Shown in pieces: positions 1 to 6,726 of a stretch of 64,000 bases of DNA (positions are counted from its first letter, which is position 1; the number at the start of each line of letters is the position of its first letter). This DNA comes from JAJNPS01 sp031378845 (GTDB taxonomy: Bacteria; Pseudomonadota; Alphaproteobacteria; Rhodobacterales; Rhodobacteraceae): the NCBI GenBank assembly GCA_031378845.1, contig JANNES010000006.1:1-64000 (forward strand), in the 5' to 3' direction. The position numbers were made by a program, and so were the translations under genes. A model generated the notes under the pieces. It was given only the letters and a program-made list of their open reading frames with translations, was not told where the DNA came from and did no database searches.

Positions 1-487
1 CCCCCTGAGGAAAACAGGTCTTAACAATTCATGTGCTCAAGCTACCGAAGTAGCCAGAACCCACAAACCGTGAAGCTTTCTCCAAGATCATCGGTCGTCA
101 CCCTCACGGACAATCCCCTACCTGGACAGATATGCTAGCGCGAGACGCCGATCGCGCCCAAACCGCCCACATATCACTTCATCAATTCTACATCTTCAAA
201 GAGCGATCTTCAGACAAAATTTCACGAGGCGCCAGTCTCCTAGCGTGTCCTCGTTTGCCTTGTCTTCAGATTTTCCGACCGTTTCCGACCGTCCCCGTTG
301 CACTGCTGCTTCGGTGAGAGGCTGTTTACGGACGCCCGTCGCAAGCCGCAAGAGGGAAAATGACGATGGTCGCAATTTTTTCATATTTTCGGAAAACCAT
401 ACAAAATCTTGGGGTTGGCATTCCGATTGCTACTAGAGAGGTCGTAGTGGCGACATTTTCTTGCGTTCCGGCCCGTTGTTCTGACGC
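1..487. other. No gene recognised
   Basis: Open frames here are short, mutually overlapping and match nothing I recognise, and composition is less GC-rich than in the neighbouring genes. The only structure seen is a tandem copy of TTTCCGACCG at 272-291. The stretch lies downstream of msrQ and may hold its terminator and the regulatory region of a gene left of the window, but I cannot show either. Confidence 0.5.
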
Positions 488-1096
488 TCAAGCGGTGGTC
501 GTGCGACGGCGCGACACGCCAACAGCACGAAGTGCCAACAAGGTGGCGACGAGTGCGGCATAGATCAGCGGCTCCACCGTGATGACCTTGACCAAAAGCA
601 GGTAGTGAACAACGCCACCGATGGCGATCACGTAGGTCAACTTGTGCAACCGTGACCAAGCCTTCGGACCGATGCGCCGGATCGCCAGATTGTTGGACGT
701 CAGCGCGAGGGGAACCATCGCCACAAACGCCGCAAACCCGATTAAGATATAGGGGCGCTTCCACAAGGCCGCGAGAATCTGGCTGCCATCCAGACCCATA
801 TCAAGCACGATCCATGTCGAAAAATGGAGCAGGATGTAGAAAAAGGACAAGACCCCCAAGGCACGGCGCATCTTGATCAAGTTTAGGCCAATACGGCGCA
901 ATGGCGTGATGGCAAGCGTGGCAATCAGCAGCTGCAGCCCCCAAAGGCCCGCGTGCCGTTCGATGTACTTGACCGGATCGGGTCCGAGACCCCCTGTCGC
1001 CGTCATCCAGACCAACCAAAGAAACGGCATGGCACCCATGACATAAAGCACGCCGTTGGGCACACGTCGTGCAAGGCGGTTGACCGCGTCGATCAT
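488..1096 (-). CDS. msrQ: Heme-binding membrane subunit MsrQ of the MsrPQ methionine sulfoxide reductase
   Basis: Inner-membrane cytochrome b-like protein of 202 residues that passes electrons from the quinone pool or a flavin to the periplasmic catalytic subunit MsrP, which repairs oxidised methionines in envelope proteins. The sequence shows a run of hydrophobic helices with heme-ligand-type histidines (for example in LLHFSTW, SRLHKLTY and VVHYLLL), as in the ferric-reductase-like YedZ family. The ATG at 1096 overlaps the msrP stop codon (TGATG), so the two are translated as one unit with msrP first. A longer frame upstream of this ATG is only the shadow of msrP. The family call is confident from sequence and context. 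Confidence 0.93.
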   Translation of the reverse strand: MIDAVNRLARRVPNGVLYVMGAMPFLWLVWMTATGGLGPDPVKYIERHAGLWGLQLLIATLAITPLRRIGLNLIKMRRALGVLSFFYILLHFSTWIVLDMGLDGSQILAALWKRPYILIGFAAFVAMVPLALTSNNLAIRRIGPKAWSRLHKLTYVIAIGGVVHYLLLVKVITVEPLIYAALVATLLALRAVGVSRRRTTTA

Positions 1097-2007
1097 CAGA
1101 AATCCCTTGTCAGATCCTGGCCTGAATAAAGTGCCGCAACCTGTTCGCTGTAGCCGTTGAACATCAAGGTATCCTGGCGTCCGGCAAAAAGCCCCGCACC
1201 GATCCGACGCTCGGAGGCCTGGCTCCAGCGCGGGTGGTCGACCTGCGGGTTCACATTGGCATAAAAGCCGTATTCTTGCGGTTGCAACATATTCCAAGTG
1301 GTCTTGGGCATATCTGCAACCAACGAGATGCGCACGATCGACTTGATCGACTTGAAGCCGTATTTCCATGGCGTGACCAAGCGGATCGGCGCGCCGTTCT
1401 GGTTGGGCAGGGTCTCGCCGTAAAGGCCGGTCGCAAGGATCGTCAGCGGGTTCATGGCCTCGTCCAGGCGCAGGCCTTCGCGATAGGGCCATTCGATGAA
1501 GGGGCTGGACTGACCCGGCATTTCCTCAGGCCGCACAAGCGTCTCGAAGGCCACGAACTTTGCGCCCGGCTGAACACCGACGCGGTTCAGTAGCCCGGCA
1601 AGCTCAAACCCGATCCAAGGGACGATCATCGCCCAGGCCTCGACGCATCGGAACCTGTAGATGCGTTCTTCCAGCGGCTGGTCCTTGACGACATCGGCCA
1701 GATCATAGGTGCCGGGCTTGTCGACAAGTCCGTCGATAACGATTGACCAGGGATCGGTGGTAAGGCCGCCTGCATTGGCGGCGGGGTCATCCTTGCCGGT
1801 GCCTAATTCGTAAAAGTTGTTATAGCTGGTGATATCTTCAAGGCTGTTTGGCGCGTCCGCAGTTGAAAACGCACTTGGAGCGGCATCAATCTTGGCTAGG
1901 GCAGGTGTTGCAAGCAATGCAGCTGCGCCCGTCATCAATTGACGTCTGTCCAGCCAGGCAGATTTTGGCGTCACTTCCGACCAGCCGAGATCACTTTTGA
2001 ACCGCAT
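1096..2007 (-). CDS. msrP: Periplasmic molybdopterin methionine sulfoxide reductase MsrP
   Basis: Catalytic subunit that reduces protein methionine sulfoxide in the periplasm with electrons from MsrQ; 303 residues, normal for YedY/MsrP. The N-terminus is a Tat signal (DRRQLM, arginines about 21-22, then an Ala/Leu-rich stretch ending ATPALA at about 38), fitting export with the molybdopterin cofactor already loaded. Cys about 121 in RFRCVEAW is the expected molybdenum ligand. I chose the ATG at 2007 because GGAG lies six bases upstream; another ATG at 2019 is possible but has a poorer ribosome site. It is the first gene of a two-gene operon and is divergent from the secreted fasciclin gene, next to an ECF sigma factor, which fits an envelope oxidative-stress role. 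Confidence 0.94.
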   Translation of the reverse strand: MRFKSDLGWSEVTPKSAWLDRRQLMTGAAALLATPALAKIDAAPSAFSTADAPNSLEDITSYNNFYELGTGKDDPAANAGGLTTDPWSIVIDGLVDKPGTYDLADVVKDQPLEERIYRFRCVEAWAMIVPWIGFELAGLLNRVGVQPGAKFVAFETLVRPEEMPGQSSPFIEWPYREGLRLDEAMNPLTILATGLYGETLPNQNGAPIRLVTPWKYGFKSIKSIVRISLVADMPKTTWNMLQPQEYGFYANVNPQVDHPRWSQASERRIGAGLFAGRQDTLMFNGYSEQVAALYSGQDLTRDF

Positions 2008-2217
2008 CGCATTCTCCATCACAATTTCCCACAAGATGGCCGATCGGCGGAAATTTGCAAAACAAACCGAGTCACGTCTGCGGCAGGGTGTTGAAACAAA
2101 GGCGATTGCGGTCACGCAAGATCACCGTTGTTCACACAAGCTTGAAAACCCGCATGGGTTTACGTCGCTTAGCACGGAGAGCCGCCGAGGCAAGGCTAAC
2201 TCACGGATATTTTTGGG

Positions 2218-2246
2218 TGATCCAGAAGGTCGCACGACCTATATAA
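2218..2246 (+). promoter_or_regulatory. Possible ECF-type promoter of the fasciclin gene
   Basis: TGATCC at 2218-2223 is followed after 18 bases by TATAA at 2242-2246, 40 bases before the fasciclin start. TGATC is the -35 type described for the Rhodobacter RpoE/ChrR sigma factor, but the -10 part is not a clean match and I see no second copy here. It differs from the three GGRAATA promoters nearby. Confidence 0.3.
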
Positions 2247-2286
2247 CCTCTGCCAATGACGGCAGAGATCACACGGGAGTGACACC

Positions 2287-2763
2287 ATGATCCGCAGAAC
2301 CTTTATCGCCCTGACCGCCGCCGCCACGTTCGCCCTGCCCGCCTTTGCGCAGGACAAGGACATCGTCGACACCGCCGTTGCTGCAGGCAACTTTACCACC
2401 CTTGCGGCAGCACTGACCGCCGCCGGTCTTGTCGAGACATTGAAAGGTGCCGGACCGTTCACGGTATTCGCACCGACCGATGCAGCTTTTGCCGCGCTGC
2501 CTGCTGGCACCGTCGAGGACCTGCTCAAGCCGGAAAACAAGGACAAGCTGATCGCAGTCCTGACCTATCACGTCGTGGCCGGCAAAGTGATGTCGACCGA
2601 CCTGACCGAAGGCATGATGGCCAAGACCGTTCAGGGCGGCGAAGTGACGATCACGCTGGACGGCGGGGCCAAAGTTGATGGCGCCGTCATCTCGGCCGCC
2701 GACATTGCCGCATCGAACGGCGTCATCCATGTGATCGACTCGGTGATCTTGCCCAAGATGTGA
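2287..2763 (+). CDS. Secreted fasciclin (FAS1) domain protein
   Basis: Small 158-residue exported protein. A signal peptide (MIRRTF, then an Ala-rich core ending AFAQ at about 22) precedes one FAS1 domain covering nearly all the rest. FAS1 landmarks are visible: TLAAALTAAGL, FTVFAPTDAAFAALP at about 58-72, a YHVV segment at about 95-98, and the closing GVIHVIDSVILP. Bacterial FAS1 proteins are surface or periplasmic and often adhesive, but the ligand here is unknown. GGGAG sits about eight bases before the ATG. The gene has its own strong terminator and lies between msrPQ and an ECF sigma/anti-sigma pair, so an envelope-stress role is an inference from context. Confidence 0.9.
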   Translation: MIRRTFIALTAAATFALPAFAQDKDIVDTAVAAGNFTTLAAALTAAGLVETLKGAGPFTVFAPTDAAFAALPAGTVEDLLKPENKDKLIAVLTYHVVAGKVMSTDLTEGMMAKTVQGGEVTITLDGGAKVDGAVISAADIAASNGVIHVIDSVILPKM

Positions 2764-2790
2764 TCGTTTAAGATCACCGCAGAAACGATC

Positions 2791-2823
2791 AGGCCCGTCT
2801 CTTTCAGAGGCGGGCCTTTTCTT
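2791..2823 (+). terminator. Rho-independent terminator of the fasciclin gene
   Basis: AGGCCCGTCTC and GAGGCGGGCCT form a GC-rich stem with a short loop, followed directly by TTTTCTT. It lies 28 bases after the stop codon and separates the fasciclin gene from the sigma-factor promoter that begins at 2854. Confidence 0.9.
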
Positions 2824-2853
2824 GCGTGGCATCAGAGGTTCTTATGGTCAGTC

Positions 2854-2882
2854 GGGAATAAACCCGTGCCTGCGCGCGTAAC
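2854..2882 (+). promoter_or_regulatory. Predicted ECF sigma-factor promoter (autoregulatory)
   Basis: GGGAATA (2854-2860), a 16-base spacer and CGTAAC (2877-2882). The same pattern with the same spacer occurs at 4865-4893 on the minus strand and at 5047-5075. It would start a transcript with a leader of about 170 bases before the sigma-factor ATG at 3062. Confidence 0.7.
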
Positions 2883-3061
2883 GTCCTTGCGAAAGATCGC
2901 GCGGTTTTCCGGACAGCACAGAGGCCATGGTTGCAATACCCGTACATTCCCGCATAACTCTGGTATCCCGACAATCGCGGCATGGACCCACGCGGGCGTC
3001 GGTTTCCTTGGCATTGCACCTTGTGCGCCGTCGCATTTCAAACCGGACGATTTTGACCCTG

Positions 3062-3571
3062 ATGCCGTCACACGCACATCTTCGCAAGGATCTGGTGGCC
3101 CTTTTGCCCCGCCTGCGCCGGTTTGCGATCAGTTTGACGCGCAATGCGGCGGATGCCGATGATCTGGTCCAGGATGCTTGCATGCGTGCGATGACCGCCA
3201 GTGACGGCTGGGACCCTCTGCAAGGCCTGGATCGCTGGGTGTTTCGCATCTTGCGCAATCTCTGGATCAGTGAGTTGCGCAAACGGCAGGTGCGGCTGGG
3301 CATGGGCCAAGTTGACGTCACCGAAACCGACGAACTCCGGACTGAAATGACCGGAGAACATGACCTTGCGGTCAAACAATTGATGGGAAGGTTGGCTTCT
3401 TTGCCATCCGGCTATGCGTCTGTGCTGCTGCTGGTGGCCGTCGAAGGCTACAGCTACAAAGAAGCAGCGGAGGTGCTGGACCTGCCGCAGGGTACGGTGA
3501 TGAGCCGCCTTTACCGGGGGCGCCGGATCATGGCCGAGCAGTTGGCGGAAAAGGCAGAGGCCACCCGATGA
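3062..3571 (+). CDS. ECF-family RNA polymerase sigma factor
   Basis: 169-residue group 4 sigma factor. Region 2 spans about residues 10-75 (RRFAISLTRN, then DADDLVQDAC and the DRWVFRILRN helix for -10 recognition) and region 4 spans about 105-158 (LPSGYASVLLLVAVEGYSY, then an HTH ending VMSRLYRGRR). The frame stays open upstream to an ATG at 2927, but the added residues are arginine-rich and unlike any sigma factor, and family proteins start 10-20 residues before the RRFA segment, so I use 3062 despite a weak ribosome site. The stop overlaps the anti-sigma start by four bases (ATGA). A matching promoter upstream suggests autoregulation. Probable targets are the two COG4315-like genes nearby. 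Confidence 0.93.
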   Translation: MPSHAHLRKDLVALLPRLRRFAISLTRNAADADDLVQDACMRAMTASDGWDPLQGLDRWVFRILRNLWISELRKRQVRLGMGQVDVTETDELRTEMTGEHDLAVKQLMGRLASLPSGYASVLLLVAVEGYSYKEAAEVLDLPQGTVMSRLYRGRRIMAEQLAEKAEATR

Positions 3572-4326
3572 GCGATCATGGACCCAGACTCAGTGCTTGG
3601 CTTGACGGCGAACTGCCCGCTGACGCGGCAGCAGCATTGGCTGCCGAAGTCGAAAAAGACCCTGCGCTGCGGGCGGAGCTTGCAGGCTTGCGGGCAGCAA
3701 ATGATGCTGTCGCTGCCGATTTTGCTGAAATGTTGGCGATGCCTGTTCCTTTGTCGCTGGTCCGGGCAATCGGCCGAGATCCGGCACCTCACGTCAAACC
3801 GGCATGGGCGTTGCCCAATTGGGCCGCGATTGCGGCCAGCGTTGCGTTGCTTGCTCTGGGCGGTGCGGGTGGCTTTATTGCGGGCCAGCGCGAACAGATC
3901 ACCGCATCGCGTGACTGGGTTTCGGACATCGCAGAATATCATGCTGTCTACGCGGCCCAAAAACGCCATTTGGTCGAGGTTCCGGCGTCTGAGGCCGCAC
4001 ATATCAAGACCTGGCTAACCGCACAGGTTGGCACGCCGTTCGAGATCCCCGATCTGGCCGCGCTGGGACTGGAGTTTCAGGGCGCGCGTCTTCTGGTCGC
4101 TGCGGGCAAGCCTGTTGGTCAACTTATGTACCTGGACACTGGTGGCCGCGTGGTGGCCCTGTGCTTTGTTGCTTCGGACACGCCTGCATCGGACGAGGTG
4201 CAAGTCCGCGATGCAAACGGATTTCAAATGCGCAGCTGGGGTGTCTCAGGCGCGCGTTACGTCCTGATCGGTCCGCAAGACCTGCTGGACCTTTCTGCCA
4301 TCGTCAAAGCAGCCCAAGCCGCCTAA
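3568..4326 (+). CDS. Membrane anti-sigma factor (COG5662/RsiW-like)
   Basis: 252 residues, co-translated with the ECF sigma gene. The N-terminal cytoplasmic part (about 1-80) begins LSAWLDGELPADAAAALAAE, typical of anti-sigma domains. A single membrane helix follows at about 85-105 (AAIAASVALLALGGAGGFIAG), then a periplasmic domain of about 145 residues that presumably senses the signal. It lacks the HxxxCxxC zinc motif of ZAS-type anti-sigmas; I see no cysteine in the N-terminal domain, so redox sensing through zinc is unlikely and the signal may come through the periplasmic part. It should hold the sigma factor at the membrane until released. Confidence 0.9.
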   Translation: MSDHGPRLSAWLDGELPADAAAALAAEVEKDPALRAELAGLRAANDAVAADFAEMLAMPVPLSLVRAIGRDPAPHVKPAWALPNWAAIAASVALLALGGAGGFIAGQREQITASRDWVSDIAEYHAVYAAQKRHLVEVPASEAAHIKTWLTAQVGTPFEIPDLAALGLEFQGARLLVAAGKPVGQLMYLDTGGRVVALCFVASDTPASDEVQVRDANGFQMRSWGVSGARYVLIGPQDLLDLSAIVKAAQAA

Positions 4327-4367
4327 AGACGCCGATCTTCGCGCCGGACATGCCGGCAGAGGAAAAT

Positions 4368-4394
4368 GGGCGAGGTGCTCACCACACCCCGCCC
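4368..4394. terminator. Hairpin between convergent genes, possible terminator
   Basis: GGGCG-A-GGTG pairs with CAC-C-CGCCC-type complement (nine pairs, one mismatch, seven-base loop). No T-run follows on either strand, so it would be a weak or Rho-assisted terminator for the anti-sigma gene and the convergent gene at 4446. Confidence 0.35.
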
Positions 4395-4445
4395 GACACC
4401 TTCAAAACAACCGTTCAATAATCAGATTCGAAATTGCTGCTGAAA

Positions 4446-4814
4446 TTAGGGGCGCGCTGCACTCCAGACACCGCCGACGCCGTCGCCAGTCGTGTCACCT
4501 GCGGCCTTGTCGTTCATCCAAAAGTATAGCGGCATGCCTTTGAAGGCCCACTGGTAGGTCTCGTCGTTCCGCTCGATGATCGTGAAGTCGCCAGACACCG
4601 CGTCTGCCTCGTTCGCAAAAAGCGGCGGCCATTTCATCGCGCAGTCGTCGTTACAGACCGACTTGCCTGCAGCATCCTTGGAAAACGTATAGAGCGTCAT
4701 ACCGTTTTCCCCGACGAGGACGTCGCCGATGGCCGTATTGGCAGTCGCGATGGGTGCCGCGAACGCACCCGAGGCCATCAGGCAAAGGGCTGCAGAAAGA
4801 GCAAATTTCATCAT
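4446..4814 (-). CDS. Secreted COG4315-like repeat protein, copy A
   Basis: 122-residue exported protein with a signal peptide ending about AFA (residue 19-20). The mature part carries two copies of the short motif seen in the COG4315 secreted-repeat family: VLVGENGMTLYTFSKD and MPLYFWMNDKAAGD. One cysteine pair (CNDDC) precedes a MKWPPLF segment. Function of the family is unknown; some members are lipoproteins, but no lipobox is seen here. It is clearly paralogous to the gene at 5132-5497 on the other strand. Its upstream region has a predicted promoter (4865-4893) matching that of the neighbouring ECF sigma factor, so I infer stress-induced expression. Two ATGs are adjacent; either could start the protein. 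Confidence 0.85.
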   Translation of the reverse strand: MMKFALSAALCLMASGAFAAPIATANTAIGDVLVGENGMTLYTFSKDAAGKSVCNDDCAMKWPPLFANEADAVSGDFTIIERNDETYQWAFKGMPLYFWMNDKAAGDTTGDGVGGVWSAARP

Positions 4815-4864
4815 GTCATCGTCCTTTTCTGTCCGAGAGAGCCGCGTTTTGCGGTCTCACCACG

Positions 4865-4893
4865 ATTACGCCGTCGGGCTGCAGAATATTCCC
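4865..4893 (-). promoter_or_regulatory. Predicted ECF sigma-factor promoter of copy A
   Basis: Read on the minus strand: GGGAATA (4893-4887), 16-base spacer, CGTAAT (4870-4865). It lies 50 bases upstream of the ATG at 4814, a good distance for a promoter, and matches the sigma-gene promoter at 2854. Confidence 0.72.
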
Positions 4894-5046
4894 GAGCGGC
4901 ACAGAAAAATTTGCGCACACCAGAAGACAGGGCTTTGTCGTTCTGGTCCATGAGCTTGAGTTCCAACCGCTCTGGTATCCGCTGCGTCCAATGGTTTTGT
5001 CATACGGAAACGTGACAAGGCGCAGGCAAAAACAATCTGTTGTCCG

Positions 5047-5075
5047 GAAATAACTACCGGGCCACGCGCGTAAAT
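5047..5075 (+). promoter_or_regulatory. Predicted ECF sigma-factor promoter of copy B
   Basis: GGAAATA (5047-5053), 16-base spacer, CGTAAA (5070-5075), ending 56 bases before the ATG at 5132. The first block differs in one base from the other two members of the set. Confidence 0.7.
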
Positions 5076-5131
5076 CTGATGAGCATGGCCGACTTCGCGT
5101 CGGGTCCGCTCGAGATCAGGGATATCCACTC

Positions 5132-5497
5132 ATGGTACGATTTGTTGCTGCAATCTGGCTGCTGAGCGCAGCTTTGACCAATGCGGCACCTATAGCCGAA
5201 GGAGCATCGCCGTTCGGCAAGGTCCTGGTCGGTGAAAACGACCTGACGCTTTATGCCTTCTCCAAAGACACGCCCGGTGCGTCGAACTGCAGCGATGCCT
5301 GTCTGGAACACTGGCCGCCGCTGTTTGCACAACAGACCGACATACCGGAAGGCCGGTTTACGGTGATCGAACGCGGGGACGAAAACTACCAATGGGCGGT
5401 CAACGGACAGCCGCTCTACTTCTACTGGGAGGATCAAAAGGCTGGCGACACGCTGGGCGAAGGCCGCCATGGGACGTGGAAAGTTGCACGGCCTTGA
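5132..5497 (+). CDS. Secreted COG4315-like repeat protein, copy B
   Basis: 121-residue paralogue of the protein at 4446-4814. A signal peptide ends near TNAAP (about residue 18). The mature part has the same layout: VLVGENDLTLYAFSKD, a cysteine pair (CSDAC) before LEHWPPLF, IERGDENYQWAV, and QPLYFYWEDQKAGD. Keeping both Cys residues and both LY motifs in the two copies points to a conserved fold. The molecular role is unknown. It stands alone on the plus strand, behind a predicted ECF promoter and before a palindromic element at 5500-5561. Confidence 0.85.
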   Translation: MVRFVAAIWLLSAALTNAAPIAEGASPFGKVLVGENDLTLYAFSKDTPGASNCSDACLEHWPPLFAQQTDIPEGRFTVIERGDENYQWAVNGQPLYFYWEDQKAGDTLGEGRHGTWKVARP

Positions 5498-5499
5498 GG

Positions 5500-5561
5500 T
5501 GACCCGCCGGGTAGGTGCGTGAGGATCACGTAACCTGCCCCCGATTATCAAAGGCGGGTCA
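5500..5561. terminator. Palindromic element between convergent genes, likely bidirectional terminator
   Basis: Outer arms TGACCCGCC (5500-5508) and GGCGGGTCA (5553-5561) enclose a second stem (GGGTAGGT with ACCTGCCC) and an innermost stem CGTGA-GGA-TCACG (5518-5530). The right arm supplies the TGA stop codon of the minus-strand sulfotransferase-like gene. There is no clear T-run, so termination is inferred from position and stability. Confidence 0.55.
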
Positions 5562-6659
5562 GGCCAGACGGTCCTGACCCGTCACCCGCACCAGCGGATG
5601 CGCAAATATCCGTCGGATGCGGGATCTGGCTTCTTCGGGCAGTCTTTCGACCCTGCGGGAATGCGCGGTTGCCGCACCGGCGTGGGAATCATCGTCAAAT
5701 GCGGCGAGGCCCGCCGTGACGCTGTCCTGCGGCAAGCCACATCGAGCAAAAATCTGCCCCAGTGTTCCGGCGCGGTCTTCCAGCAGATCCTCATACCGAA
5801 AGCTGTGGAGCGGGACGTTGGCCGCGATCGCCCGGGCATGGCTTTGCACATGAAGCGACCACGCGACTGCCGCCAGCGTGTCGAAGGTGGCCTGCGGCGC
5901 GGCCATGTCCACCAGCCCGTCCAGCCGGGAAATCGGTGTATCGGCGGACATCATCTTCCAAGAAAACGCCCGTTCCTCTGGCGACAATTCAAGCCCACCG
6001 CCGAGGCGCTGATGAAAACCGTAAAGCGAATTGCACCAGGCCTCGCCGCCCCGATACTGGAACAGACTGGTCGCATCCGGTTCGGCAAGGTGGCATTCTG
6101 GCATGATCGTGGTGATCTGGCTGAAGTGCTTGATGATGAGCCTGCGGTCACCCGGACCGGGATAGCAGCGCAACATGCGCAATCCCGCACGCAGCAAGGC
6201 CGCCAGCCGATCAGCCGCAAGCGCGGCACGGTTCATCGCCAGATCAAAGGTGAACAGCGGCTCGGACAGGCACCATGCCGTCCCCGACTGGTTGAACACA
6301 TGATGCAGCAATGTTGATCCGCAATGACCCATGTTGAAAAGATGCACGAGCGGCGTGCCGACCGGACACCTGTCGGCGAGGTCGAGAAACGCGGGCAACT
6401 TCATGCGGATGACGCGCCGCGCGGTATCGAACTGGCGCTGGTAGCTGAACGGTGCGGGGGCCAGATCGGCGTCGGCACCGATGTACACAAACACGGCCTC
6501 ATCTGCCGCGAAGTCCATCGAAAAGAGCGTCCATCCAGGTTCGGTCACGACCAGATCGTCCGGGGCAACATCTGGAGCATCGGTCTGCAAGGCTGCAGCC
6601 ATGCTGCCCATGAAGACGAACCCCTCCGGTCGACCGGTAACTTGCGCGATCTCGCTCAT
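5559..6659 (-). CDS. Sulfotransferase-like P-loop protein
   Basis: 366-residue cytoplasmic protein. NMGHCGSTLLHH at about 109-120 resembles the PAPS-binding P-loop of sulfotransferases (usually xxxRSGSTxL), and SFRYEDLLEDR at about 290 resembles their RYEDL segment. The P-loop arginine is replaced by histidine-cysteine, so cofactor use is not certain. The first 100 residues match no domain I know. The gene is followed on the same strand by nothing close and ends in a palindromic element. Substrate unknown. Start at the ATG 6659, directly after a G-rich ribosome site. Confidence 0.7.
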   Translation of the reverse strand: MSEIAQVTGRPEGFVFMGSMAAALQTDAPDVAPDDLVVTEPGWTLFSMDFAADEAVFVYIGADADLAPAPFSYQRQFDTARRVIRMKLPAFLDLADRCPVGTPLVHLFNMGHCGSTLLHHVFNQSGTAWCLSEPLFTFDLAMNRAALAADRLAALLRAGLRMLRCYPGPGDRRLIIKHFSQITTIMPECHLAEPDATSLFQYRGGEAWCNSLYGFHQRLGGGLELSPEERAFSWKMMSADTPISRLDGLVDMAAPQATFDTLAAVAWSLHVQSHARAIAANVPLHSFRYEDLLEDRAGTLGQIFARCGLPQDSVTAGLAAFDDDSHAGAATAHSRRVERLPEEARSRIRRIFAHPLVRVTGQDRLA

Positions 6660-6726
6660 CGTCCCCCCCGTTGGCTGGGGCGATAATGGGCACGCCTGCC
6701 CCTTGGGGCAAGCGGCGTTGTCAGGT

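Noticed and set aside
272..291. Tandem TTTCCGACCG repeat
   Set aside because: Only two units, no gene context and no further copies noticed.
2927..3061. Upstream extension of the sigma factor to an ATG at 2927
   Set aside because: The added residues are Arg-rich and unlike sigma factors, which start shortly before the RRFA segment.
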